From positions 1-64,000 of the forward strand of contig JACKQF010000010.1 of NCBI GenBank assembly GCA_024232965.1: a stretch of 64,000 nucleotides of DNA, written 5' to 3'. Positions 1 to 8,554 of the stretch are shown in pieces (position 1 is the first letter of the stretch; each line of letters begins with the position of its first letter). The notes beneath the pieces are model-generated. The model saw only the letters and a list, made by a program, of their open reading frames with translations, made no database searches and was not told the DNA's origin. The stretch is from Verrucomicrobiaceae bacterium. Lineage in GTDB: Bacteria; Verrucomicrobiota; Verrucomicrobiia; Verrucomicrobiales; Verrucomicrobiaceae. Both the position numbers and the translations under genes were made by a program.

Positions 1-311
1 TGCAAGTCGCCGCCGATGTGATGGCTGTTGGTCCAAGTGAAGTCTTTGCGCGTTGAAGACACAACATACTTCGGCTTGGCCTCCAGCATGACCGCCCAAT
101 CGCGAAACGATGGTGGCGCCTCCACGTCGCCGCTGGCGACCGCTGGCCAGTAACTCTCCATCATTTCGTAGGTGACTCTGCCCCACAGCATCGCCCCGCT
201 CTCGTCCAAGAGGCGAGTGAAGAAGGCATTTGTCTCGTCGTCGGCAATTCCCACTTCGTGGTCGACGCAGCCGTCTAAGGTAACGTTGATAGTGAAGGTT
301 AAGAGTCCCAT
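1..311 (-). CDS. RibD C-terminal / dihydrofolate reductase-like protein (3' part outside window)
   Basis: The reading frame opens with ATG at 311 and runs off the left edge of the window, so only about 103 N-terminal residues are visible. The start MGLLTFTINVTLDG followed by a segment with LWGRVTYEMMESYWP is typical of the RibD C-terminal/DHFR-like NADPH-dependent reductase family, whose small members are mostly of unknown substrate. The ATG lies 14 bp downstream of the edge of an attC-like inverted repeat (325-453). A SnoaL-like gene on the same strand precedes it. The family call is fairly firm; the substrate is unknown. Confidence 0.75.
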   Translation of the reverse strand, partial: MGLLTFTINVTLDGCVDHEVGIADDETNAFFTRLLDESGAMLWGRVTYEMMESYWPAVASGDVEAPPSFRDWAVMLEAKPKYVVSSTRKDFTWTNSHHIGGDL

Positions 312-324
312 GGGAGTAATTTCT

Positions 325-453
325 GGCTAACGTCAAAGAGCACGCACCCCCATCAGCGAGGGCGAACGTCGATCACGGGGTTGAGGTTGAAGCTAAGGAA
401 AGGCATGTAAACTGGGCGGCTGATAGGGGTTGCTGTGTCTCGTCTTGTTCGGC
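325..453 (-). other. attC-like imperfect inverted repeat (possible integron cassette recombination site)
   Basis: Read on the minus strand the element begins GCCGAACAAGACG and ends TTTGACGTTAGCC, resembling the RYYYAAC...GTTRRRY ends of integron attC sites. The inner arms at 347-357 and 419-429 (CATCAGC against GCTGAT, flanked by C and G runs) pair with one mismatch. The outer arms also align imperfectly. The length of 129 bp is within the attC range. It sits between two small same-strand genes (SnoaL-like and RibD-like) of kinds often carried on cassettes. No integrase gene is in the window. The core boxes each deviate from consensus by one base, so this is a candidate only. Confidence 0.45.
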
Positions 454-491
454 TCTTCGATTCTTGGGATGCAGCGGCTACTCGCCTGCTG

Positions 492-896
492 TCACTTCTT
501 CCTGGAGAGCAGAAGCTGCTCCGCGAGGTCCGATATAACCCATTCCTCCACGATGAGGCCATCACGAAATCGGCTCGTCACGACGTCTCGCCAAACAATA
601 TCACGACCAGATGCGGGAAACCCCTTGAAAGCGCCCTCTTGTATGGCTCGGATCGTTCGCTGCCATGACACGCGATCAGAACCTTCTAATAGAATCTCGA
701 CCTCCACCTTTGGACTTGGAAATGCACGTTGATACAAGTCAAGCATTCCACGGATCAGCTTGTGCCCACCCGCCACGTCTTGATCGGTGAGATGTGCGAT
801 GTAATCGGGCGCAAAATAGGTGGCGATCGCATCACTGTTACCGTTCTCAATCAGAGCGTGATTGGCTGCGCGAACTATAGATGATAGTGGTTCCAT
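492..896 (-). CDS. SnoaL-like polyketide cyclase / ester cyclase family protein
   Basis: A 134-residue protein starting MEPLSSIVRAANHALIEN. The open frame continues upstream to about 1115, but that part is low-complexity Pro/Ser/Gln-rich, so the ATG at 896 is preferred. Features of the SnoaL-like NTF2-fold family are visible: an N-terminal helix, YFAPDYIAHL, a central GMLDLYQRAFPSPKVEVE and a C-terminal RFRDGLIVEEWVISD. Such proteins are small alpha+beta cone-fold enzymes or binding proteins with diverse substrates. The substrate cannot be inferred. It is followed on the same strand by an attC-like element and a RibD-like gene. Confidence 0.75.
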   Translation of the reverse strand: MEPLSSIVRAANHALIENGNSDAIATYFAPDYIAHLTDQDVAGGHKLIRGMLDLYQRAFPSPKVEVEILLEGSDRVSWQRTIRAIQEGAFKGFPASGRDIVWRDVVTSRFRDGLIVEEWVISDLAEQLLLSRKK

Positions 897-1152
897 GATT
901 GTTTCTTGCCGAACAGTGTAAATGGTACGATGCGATATCGGTTTGGGCGATATTTTTTCGGGTGGGGTGAGTCGAGATTGAGGCTGGGAGGCTGATGGGT
1001 CAAGGGTTTCGTGCTCTGGGGTTGGGTTTTGGGATTGTTTGGGTGGCTGAACCTTTTGGGATTCGGTAGGAGCTGATATTGCGCTCGGAATATCGGGTTG
1101 GTCCGTGGGGGTCAAGCCTTTTTGGGGTGGGTCCTGCGGACGAGTTTGGGCA

Positions 1153-3849
1153 TCAGTCGATGGTCAGGCGCACCACTTCGGATTGGCGGCTTTTGCCGGT
1201 GATGATGAGGACTAGGCTGCCGTCGGAGGCGATGACTTGGCCGAGCCCGCGCCCGCCGGTGCCGCTGGGGTCGAGGACGGGGCGCATGGCGATGCTGGCG
1301 ATGCTATCGGCTAGGGTGGTGGGGGTGTTGAACCATTGCCCGCGTTCTAGGACGATGCGGGGCAGCCGGAGCCCGACTTGGTTGGTGTCATTGCCCAGCG
1401 TGGTCTGGCCCGCCAAGACGGCTTGGGCCCTTGCGGTGGGGACACCGCTCAGTGTGGCGAGGATTGCGTAGCGCCCCGAGATCGGATCGACGTCGATGGC
1501 GGAGAGGGTGCGGAGGCGGCAGGCAGCGGCCTTGCCGGGGCAGGTCTGGCCGGTGCGGGCCAGCACTTGGACGACGTTGGTGGTGGATGGCTTGCAGAGC
1601 AGGGCCTGATTCGTGGCGGAGGTGACGCCCGGGCCGGTGAGGACGACGTGGGCGACGAGCTGGTTGCTATCGGTAGCCCAGACGCGGATGAGTTTGGCGA
1701 TCTTGATCCCACCGCCGATGTCATCGCCCTTGCGAATCAAAAGTGCACCCGCCTGCGTCCAGACGCCTTCGTTGGTGGCTGCTGAACTGCCTGTGAGGGT
1801 GGCGCGCAGCACTGCCTCGGACCCACGGCGGGTGAGGCTGGTGAAGGTGCCGAAGCGCTCGCCTTTGCTGGTGCCGCCAGCGAGGTCGCCTTGCAGGGGA
1901 TTGTCGCGACTGCTGAGGCGAAAGAGGGCGTCCTTGGGGGCTTGACCCGCGCCGGGCACCCATTTGGCGATGCAGCTGAAAAAGCTGCCGGTAAAGGTGG
2001 AGCGCACGAATTCACCAAAGACACCCCCGCCGGGCGCGTTGGCGCCTTCCTTCAAGGTGCTGACGATGATCACCCCATTGTGATTGGTCAGGGCGAGCCC
2101 GGTATCGCTATCAGTGGGAGCGCCTGCGAGGTGGTAGACGAGGCCGAGCCGGTCCAAGGTGTGAGCTTGGGTGAGGTCGAGGAATTTGTCAGGGGTGCCG
2201 AGGCTTCCCAGCGGATTCCCGGTCTGAAACACCGGGGTCACATGGGTGCCGTAGTCCACGAAGATGAGGCGCGCTTTCCCGGCGCTGCCTTGAAAGACCG
2301 CACCTGCGGTGGCGTGGTTGGCAGACAGTCCAGTGATGGCGCTGAGTTTGGCACCTGCAGTGAGGGTGCCGGATTGGACGACGAGGTCGGTGCCCTCATC
2401 ATCGGCGGCGAAGACCGCGCTGTTGCCACCCTTCGCTGCGCCGCGCCCGGTGAGTTGCGATGAAAAAAGAGCGTAGCCGCTGGGGCTGATGGCGGTGGCC
2501 AAGGGTGTGCCATAGTTGATGTCGGTGGTGCCTGGGGCGGGCAGGCGGCTTTTGCTCAGAGATTCGAGCTTGGGTCCTGAGGGATACAGCAGGGCGCAGC
2601 CCGCATTGCTGGCGGAGTTGTTGTACTCCTCGACGTTGGGACCCCAGGTGCCGCTGGCGTCATCGCCATCGCCACCGGCCAGCATCCAGTTTTCCTCAAT
2701 GGCCACCGCATTGCCGATGGCGTCGCCAACGTCGGGATCTAGGTGGGTGAGTGTTTGCTGCCAAGCCCACAGGGTGCCCCGGCGTTGGAAGACCTCTGCG
2801 TTGCCCGTGCCTGCGGTGTCGGCGGGAGCACCCACGATGAGCTTGTCCCCCCAGAGAGAGACGGCGGTTCCAAAGCGGCCCGTCGGGATGGGGGTGGAGG
2901 CTGTCAGGCGAGCCTCTTGGGCCCATGACGTGCCAGAGCGGCTAAACACGTACGCTGCCCCCGCGCCCGCTTGGCCGCTGCTGGTGGCATTGCGTGCGCC
3001 TGCCACCACGCTGTCTCCAGAGACAGTGACGCTCCAGCCAAAAAGCTCAGAGTTCACGGGAGAGCTGGCTTTGAGTCGGGCTTGTTCGGTCCAGGTCTTC
3101 CCGTTGCGGACAAAAACGAAGGCGGCCCCGGAATCGGCGACCCCAGCATCGTCGTAGGGCGCGCCGGCGGCGATGGTGTTGCCGGACAGGGCGACGCTCA
3201 GACCCAGGAAATCCCCGGCCGTGGAGGTGGTCGTTTTGAGATAGGCCTGCTGGATCCAACGACTGCCGGAGCGGACAAAGACATACACCGCACCGGAGGC
3301 GCTCTCGGCATTGGTCGGGCCATCTTCACCATAGGCTCCGACGACGGCGGTGTTACCATCAATAGCGACGGATTGGCCAAACAGATCGAAGTCCCCCAGG
3401 TTGGACGCCTTGAGGTAGGCTTGGAAGACCCAGGTATTGGCGATGCGCTGGTAGATGTAAGCGGCACCGGAGGACATGGCGGTGTTGTCCGCCTGGCTGC
3501 TGCCATTGCCATCCTCGGTGGGGGCGCCGATGATCAGGGTATTCCCCGACAGCGCTACGGAGCTGCCGAAGCCATCGCTGACGTCGGGGTTCGGCGCTTT
3601 GATGAAGGCCTCCAGCCGCCAACTGGCGGGATTGGAAAGGTCCCGGACGTAGACGTAAACCGCACCCGAGGCGGTGGCGATGCTGTTCTCTTTGGGTGCC
3701 CCGACGGCCAGCGTGTAGCCAGAGACGGCAACGGCGCGGCCAAACTGGCTTTCCGGGGCGGTGTTGGTGGCCTTTAAAAAAGGATCGTCTGCCGCAGCGG
3801 CGATCTGCGCAAAGGCGAGGAGGAGGGCAGGCAGGGACAGGAGCTTCAT
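1153..3849 (-). CDS. FG-GAP repeat secreted protein (downstream paralogue of tandem pair)
   Basis: 898 residues from ATG 3849, which begins a clear signal peptide (MKLLSLPALLLAFAQIAAAADDP). Residues of about 25-430 hold roughly seven FG-GAP-type repeats of the pattern FG-x-AVA-SG-x-T-L-VGAP, as in beta-propeller or integrin-like folds. The C-terminal half is a different beta-rich region with motifs such as ATNEGVW and RVW that recur in the neighbour. The ATG overlaps the stop of the upstream paralogue (ATGA, 3849-3846), so the two are probably co-translated. It is likely exported. A role in surface adhesion or binding is an inference; no enzyme motif is seen. Confidence 0.85.
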   Translation of the reverse strand: MKLLSLPALLLAFAQIAAAADDPFLKATNTAPESQFGRAVAVSGYTLAVGAPKENSIATASGAVYVYVRDLSNPASWRLEAFIKAPNPDVSDGFGSSVALSGNTLIIGAPTEDGNGSSQADNTAMSSGAAYIYQRIANTWVFQAYLKASNLGDFDLFGQSVAIDGNTAVVGAYGEDGPTNAESASGAVYVFVRSGSRWIQQAYLKTTTSTAGDFLGLSVALSGNTIAAGAPYDDAGVADSGAAFVFVRNGKTWTEQARLKASSPVNSELFGWSVTVSGDSVVAGARNATSSGQAGAGAAYVFSRSGTSWAQEARLTASTPIPTGRFGTAVSLWGDKLIVGAPADTAGTGNAEVFQRRGTLWAWQQTLTHLDPDVGDAIGNAVAIEENWMLAGGDGDDASGTWGPNVEEYNNSASNAGCALLYPSGPKLESLSKSRLPAPGTTDINYGTPLATAISPSGYALFSSQLTGRGAAKGGNSAVFAADDEGTDLVVQSGTLTAGAKLSAITGLSANHATAGAVFQGSAGKARLIFVDYGTHVTPVFQTGNPLGSLGTPDKFLDLTQAHTLDRLGLVYHLAGAPTDSDTGLALTNHNGVIIVSTLKEGANAPGGGVFGEFVRSTFTGSFFSCIAKWVPGAGQAPKDALFRLSSRDNPLQGDLAGGTSKGERFGTFTSLTRRGSEAVLRATLTGSSAATNEGVWTQAGALLIRKGDDIGGGIKIAKLIRVWATDSNQLVAHVVLTGPGVTSATNQALLCKPSTTNVVQVLARTGQTCPGKAAACRLRTLSAIDVDPISGRYAILATLSGVPTARAQAVLAGQTTLGNDTNQVGLRLPRIVLERGQWFNTPTTLADSIASIAMRPVLDPSGTGGRGLGQVIASDGSLVLIITGKSRQSEVVRLTID

Positions 3850-6701
3850 AGGAAAGAGAGGTCGAAACGGATGAGTTCTTTGGCACCAGAGGACAGCGTC
3901 ACTAGGGCGGTGGCCCATCCCGCATTGACCTGGGTCCGCCGGGAGCCGGTGGCGACCGCACCAACGTCTGGGGCGGTGCGGACGGAGATGCCGGTGATCA
4001 CGCTGGATGGGGTCAGGGCGGTGTGCAGCAGGTCGCCTTTGCGGAGGATCACGTGGGGGACGGGATTGTCCGAGGGCGTGGCTCTACCCGCCAGCAGCAC
4101 CTGATTGGAGGAGGCGGGGGCACCACTGAGGTTGGCCAAGAGGATAAAATGACCTCCGGCAGTGGCGGCGTCCACGGCGGCAAAACTCCGGATCTTGATG
4201 TTCGGATCGCCCATGTCTGGGACGGGGAAGCCGGTGCGGGCGACGATTTTAAAGGCACCCGTATGCGGTTTCGCCACCAGCGCGACATTGTTGGCGGGCG
4301 TGACCCCGGTGCCGGAGAGCACAACATGCAGGAGGAACTCCGGTGCGTCATTGCCCCAGACACGGAGGATGCGGGCGATTTTGATGCCGTTGCCGATGTC
4401 CTGACCTTTGCGTGCCACCGGCGCGCCACTGTCCAGCCACAATCCCTCGTTGGTGGCGGTTGGGCAATTGGTAAGCGTGGCGCGGAAGAGGCCAAAGATG
4501 GAGGCGCGGCCGAGTCCGAGGAAGCTGCGGTAGCGTTCCCCGGCGGAGGTTCCCGCCGCCAGATCGCCCTGCGTGATGCCGGTAGCTTGGGTGGGGGTGC
4601 AGATCGCGTCCTTCGCCGTTTGTCCGGGGCCGGGAATCATTTTGGCGATGAACCGGGTGTTGGAGTGGACTTGGGTGCCATGGATGAACTGGCCGAACGT
4701 GGCACTGCCCATGCCGAAGAAGGAGCTACCCTCCCGCAGCGTCGCATTCACCACCGCACCCGTGCGGTCGACGATGAGTAAACCACTATCGCTGGCCGCA
4801 GTGGCACCCTTCAGGGTGTAGAGTAGGGCGGTCTGATCGGTATGGGTGGCGGGGAGTACTTCCCGAATGCTGGCCAGCGCCCGGTTGCCCAGCGCCGGAA
4901 TCAGTTGTCCGGTGCGGATAACGGGCGAAACGGTGCTTTGATCGTCCACAAAAACGACTTTGCTGCTGCCGACCATGGCCGTGAACCAGCCGCGACTCAT
5001 GGACCCCGTGTTCACCGGGTTGGAGAGTGAGGAGACCTTGGCGGTGGAGGGCAGACCCAGCAGACCGCCGACGGGTGTGCCAGTGCGCATCGACATCCAG
5101 GTCAGACTGCTAAAGCGATCCAGATTAAACATGGCCTGGGTCTGCCCTGCGGGAGCCCCCGGACCCGACACAGCAGCTTGGAAGAGAATCCCGCCCTGCG
5201 CGCTGGGGTCCACTGAGGCATCGCCGATTTTGCTGTAAACGATGCTGGGACCGCCAGGGGCGGTGGTACCCGTTTTGGCCACGCCGTCAATGCGCGCTCC
5301 CACATAAAAAACAAAGGCCGCCCCCGCATCCGACTGGCCATCCTGGGAGATGTCCCCGTGGGTGCCGGTGGAGGAGCCCGCCTCCCCTGGAGCACCGACA
5401 GCCGCCACATCTCCCCACAAGGCCACGGAAGTTCCGGTCTCGTTGTTGTATGCCTTGGAATAGTTCCCCGCGGCCGGGCTGAGCCTGGAAACAAAGCCCC
5501 AGTAGTTTTCGGAGCGCTCAAACAGGTAGGAGGCCCCCATCTCAGTGGTATTGGGGATGCCCAGATCATCCCCAGGACAGCCGACCAGAATGCGATCGCG
5601 ATGAATGGCGACGGAGGCACCGAAATCGTTGAAAGCAGCCGGAAATTTCCCCTTCAAGTAGCCCTGGAGAACCCAGTTGTCGTCCTGGTTTCTGAAAACA
5701 AACGCCGCCCCGCAGCGATTGAAGCTGTTATCGAACCGATCGCCATTCACGCCGGTGGCATTGCTGGCCTCACCCCGCGCCCCGATGACCACGGTATCGG
5801 CATAGATCGCCGCGCTACAGCCAAACAGATCGCCATTGTCGTTGTAGGTTGTCGAGGTTTTCAGGATCGTTTGCTCCGTCCAAGCAGTGCCCTTCCGGCC
5901 AAACACGTAGGCAGCCCCAGCGTTAGGGGCGCTGTTGTCCGTGGGGTCGCTGGCCCGGCTATCCTCAAAGGGCGCACCCACGACGAGGGTGTTGCCAGTC
6001 AGCGCAACAGCGCTGCCGAAGCCGTCGCTGTTGTTGGCATTAGAGGCTCTGAGCCGGGCTTGTTGCGTCCAGGTACTGCCCTTGCGCACAAAGATGTAAG
6101 CGGACCCGCTTCCTGACTGTTCCCCGTCGGCCCCCACCGCGATCGTGTTGCCATCAATCGCCACGGCGACGCCAAAGGAGTCCAGCGAATCAATATTGGA
6201 GCCCTTTAGATAGGCCTGCTGCACCCAACTGGTGCCCGTGCGCACAAACACGTAAGCGGCCCCCGTACTGGCCTGATCATTGTTGGCTTGGTCGCCATTC
6301 ACGCTTTGCGCCGCGCTGTCTTCGTCGGGCGCACCCACGACGATCGTGTTGCCAGAGATCGCTACAGTCTGTCCAAAGTGGTCGTCGATATCGGGGTTCG
6401 AGGCCTTGAGATAGGCCTGTTGCACCCATTCGGTGCCGTTGCGAACGTAGACGTACACGGCCCCGGTTTGGGATCCGTTCGTGTTGTTCTGGTCTCCATT
6501 GACACCGGCACTCCCGCTTTTTTCATATGGGGAACCCACCACCAGCGTGCTGCCAGACATAGCGATGGACTGCCCAAATTTGCTGAAGAACTTCGTGTTG
6601 GACGCCTTGACGTAGACATCATGGCTGCGAACCGTCGTAGCTGCGCCACTGGCCAATAAGACCAAACCAGCAATGAGTGACCACCTGTTGGGATTTAGCA
6701 T
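3846..6701 (-). CDS. FG-GAP repeat secreted protein (upstream paralogue of tandem pair)
   Basis: 951 residues if started at ATG 6701, which gives a signal peptide (MLNPNRWSLIAGLVLLASG). An in-frame ATG at 6803 would put about 34 extra residues before the hydrophobic segment and is less likely. About eight FG-GAP repeats (FG-x-S/A-VAI-x-G-x-T/I-VVGAP) fill the N-terminal half. The C-terminal half aligns by eye with the next gene: GTSAGERY against GTSKGERF, ATNEGLW against ATNEGVW, IKIARILRVW against IKIAKLIRVW. It ends in ATGA overlap with that paralogue. It is divergent from ruvB. Function is unknown beyond a predicted extracellular propeller. Confidence 0.85.
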   Translation of the reverse strand: MLNPNRWSLIAGLVLLASGAATTVRSHDVYVKASNTKFFSKFGQSIAMSGSTLVVGSPYEKSGSAGVNGDQNNTNGSQTGAVYVYVRNGTEWVQQAYLKASNPDIDDHFGQTVAISGNTIVVGAPDEDSAAQSVNGDQANNDQASTGAAYVFVRTGTSWVQQAYLKGSNIDSLDSFGVAVAIDGNTIAVGADGEQSGSGSAYIFVRKGSTWTQQARLRASNANNSDGFGSAVALTGNTLVVGAPFEDSRASDPTDNSAPNAGAAYVFGRKGTAWTEQTILKTSTTYNDNGDLFGCSAAIYADTVVIGARGEASNATGVNGDRFDNSFNRCGAAFVFRNQDDNWVLQGYLKGKFPAAFNDFGASVAIHRDRILVGCPGDDLGIPNTTEMGASYLFERSENYWGFVSRLSPAAGNYSKAYNNETGTSVALWGDVAAVGAPGEAGSSTGTHGDISQDGQSDAGAAFVFYVGARIDGVAKTGTTAPGGPSIVYSKIGDASVDPSAQGGILFQAAVSGPGAPAGQTQAMFNLDRFSSLTWMSMRTGTPVGGLLGLPSTAKVSSLSNPVNTGSMSRGWFTAMVGSSKVVFVDDQSTVSPVIRTGQLIPALGNRALASIREVLPATHTDQTALLYTLKGATAASDSGLLIVDRTGAVVNATLREGSSFFGMGSATFGQFIHGTQVHSNTRFIAKMIPGPGQTAKDAICTPTQATGITQGDLAAGTSAGERYRSFLGLGRASIFGLFRATLTNCPTATNEGLWLDSGAPVARKGQDIGNGIKIARILRVWGNDAPEFLLHVVLSGTGVTPANNVALVAKPHTGAFKIVARTGFPVPDMGDPNIKIRSFAAVDAATAGGHFILLANLSGAPASSNQVLLAGRATPSDNPVPHVILRKGDLLHTALTPSSVITGISVRTAPDVGAVATGSRRTQVNAGWATALVTLSSGAKELIRFDLSFL

Positions 6702-6912
6702 TCCCAAGAGTAACCGTGGCGGTGCCTCCAGCCATTGGACAAAGGGCCTAGAACTTTCGTACGATGTCCCCCGCGCGGCTGGGGCGGTCTCTGGGATCTT
6801 CATCGAGCTACCCCGGCGGAATTGCGGTGGGGAGTTTTTGTCCCGATATCCGCTTTCTTTTTCGACCGGGTGCGCGCAGGATGGGGGGCGTTTTGGCGCA
6901 GCTGATCTTCTT

Positions 6913-7917
6913 GTGAACCCTACCCTCAACGAACCTGACTCCCCGTTTGATCTGGCCCTGCGGCCAGCGGATTTTGCGGACTTCCACGGCCAAACGAAGG
7001 TCAAGGAGCAACTGCTGGTGATGGTGGAGGCGGCAAAGCTGCGCAGCGAGTCGCTGGACCACGTGCTGCTCTGTGGCCCGCCGGGACTGGGCAAGACGAC
7101 TTTGGCGAACTTGATCGCGAGCGCCGTGGGGTCGCGGTTGCACACGACGAGCGGTCCGCAGATTGAGCGCGCGGGAGATTTGGCGGGAATCCTGACGAAC
7201 CTGCAAGAAAAGGACATCCTTTTCATCGACGAGATCCACCGCCTGCACCCGAGCATTGAGGAGTACCTCTACCCAGCTATCGAGGACTTCCGGCTGGACA
7301 TCATCATCGATCAAGGGCCAAAGGCGCGCACGATCCGCATCGATCTGCCGCCTTTTACGCTGGTCGGGGCGACGACGCGGGCCGGGATGCTGACGGCGCC
7401 GATGCGGTCGCGTTTTGGCATTCCGAACCGGCTGGACTATTACACGATCCCGGAGCTCCAGCACATCCTGATGCGATCTGCCCGGCTGCTGAATGTGCCG
7501 ATTGAAGAGGGCGGTGCGCACGAGATCGCGCGGCGCTCCCGTGGCACGCCGCGGATCGCGAACCACCTGCTGCGCTGGGTGCGTGACTTCGCGCAGGTGC
7601 GGGCGGAAAATGTGGTGACGGAGGCGGTGGCCAATCAGGCGCTGACGATGCGCGACATCGATGAAACGGGTCTGGATGAAATGGACACGCGGATGCTGGA
7701 GGCGATCATCCACAAGTTCGATGGGGGTCCGGTGGGGCTGGGATCGGTAGCCGTGGTCGTGGGGGAGGATGCCTCCACCCTGGAAGATGTGCACGAGCCG
7801 TTTCTGGTGATGCAGGGCTTCATCAAGCGCACGCCGCGCGGTCGTGTCGCCATGCCGGCGGCGTATCGCAAGCTAGGCCTGATGCCGCCTGTCAGTGGGC
7901 AGCCGGATTTGTTCTGA
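6913..7917 (+). CDS. ruvB: Holliday junction branch migration helicase RuvB
   Basis: RuvB is the AAA+ motor that drives branch migration of Holliday junctions with RuvA and hands them to RuvC. The GTG start at 6913 gives 334 residues, matching the usual RuvB length; the frame is open upstream to 6673 without homologous sequence. Visible are the N-terminal LRPADFADFHGQ, Walker A GPPGLGKTT (about 55-63), Walker B with FIDEIHRL, the GATTRAGMLTAPMRSRFGI sensor and Arg-finger stretch, and the C-terminal winged helix ending in GFIKRTPRGRV. ruvA and ruvC are not in the window. The next gene follows after 27 bp. Confidence 0.97.
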   Translation: MNPTLNEPDSPFDLALRPADFADFHGQTKVKEQLLVMVEAAKLRSESLDHVLLCGPPGLGKTTLANLIASAVGSRLHTTSGPQIERAGDLAGILTNLQEKDILFIDEIHRLHPSIEEYLYPAIEDFRLDIIIDQGPKARTIRIDLPPFTLVGATTRAGMLTAPMRSRFGIPNRLDYYTIPELQHILMRSARLLNVPIEEGGAHEIARRSRGTPRIANHLLRWVRDFAQVRAENVVTEAVANQALTMRDIDETGLDEMDTRMLEAIIHKFDGGPVGLGSVAVVVGEDASTLEDVHEPFLVMQGFIKRTPRGRVAMPAAYRKLGLMPPVSGQPDLF

Positions 7918-7944
7918 CGGGCGTTCTTTCAATCTGAAAATCTC

Positions 7945-8436
7945 ATGTGGCAGGAACTGACTTCTCTCTGGCAATCGGTGCGCGATCCCGCGTATGCGCA
8001 CCTGTTGCTGGAGGCGGTGCCGCTGTTTGGGGTGGGCATCGGGCTGGTGTTTCTGATCATCTCCATGATCACGGGGGAGACGAAAAGTCGACTCCTAGCC
8101 CTGATCCTGATCTGTGCGTCCTGCGCGAGCGTGTGGCCCTACACAGACATGCTGACTCGGGCGATCCCGCGCGTGATTGCGACGAAGGAGGCGACGTATG
8201 CGCCGCTGATTCGCGAGCAGGCGGCGCGTCGGGCGGACTTTAACTGGGTCTACTATCTGATGACGGCGGTGTCGGGTCTGGCGATCCTTTCCGCCCGATC
8301 AGCCAAGGGCAAGTTCCTGCTCTTCATCACGATCATAGGCGGGCTGGGGGTCTTCTGGCTGAGCCTGTGGCTGCACAAGAAGGAGTGCGAGGTCTACCAC
8401 CGAAACATCGTGCGCTATGAGCCGCCGCAGCGGTGA
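7945..8436 (+). CDS. Predicted four-helix inner-membrane protein
   Basis: 163 residues with about four hydrophobic segments: around 23-42 (LLEAVPLFGVGIGLVFLIIS), 48-66, 100-116 and 121-140. Charged loops sit between the second and third helices (RVIATKEATYAPLIREQAARR). The layout resembles small DUF2231-type membrane proteins, but I do not recognise a diagnostic motif. It starts 27 bp after ruvB on the same strand, so it may be co-transcribed with it, and it precedes another membrane protein gene. Function unknown. Confidence 0.75.
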   Translation: MWQELTSLWQSVRDPAYAHLLLEAVPLFGVGIGLVFLIISMITGETKSRLLALILICASCASVWPYTDMLTRAIPRVIATKEATYAPLIREQAARRADFNWVYYLMTAVSGLAILSARSAKGKFLLFITIIGGLGVFWLSLWLHKKECEVYHRNIVRYEPPQR

Positions 8437-8554
8437 ACCGCTGAATCTCCCACCGGCTTCCTGACTTTTTAGGTCCCTTATCGATCTGCCAAATGGCCAA
8501 TTTTTTGGCAATGGAGGTTTCGCGAAGTGGCTTCAGGTGTGCTACAGATTTCCC

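Noticed and set aside
1891..6116. Long plus-strand open frames opposite the FG-GAP genes (1891-2463, 2971-3777, 4023-4781, 5358-6116)
   Set aside because: They are antisense to two strongly coding FG-GAP genes, have Gly/Ala/Arg-rich translations without family features, and follow from high GC third positions.
6808..7794. 328-residue minus-strand frame opposite ruvB
   Set aside because: The ruvB frame is unmistakable; the antisense translation is His/Arg-rich and has no domain.
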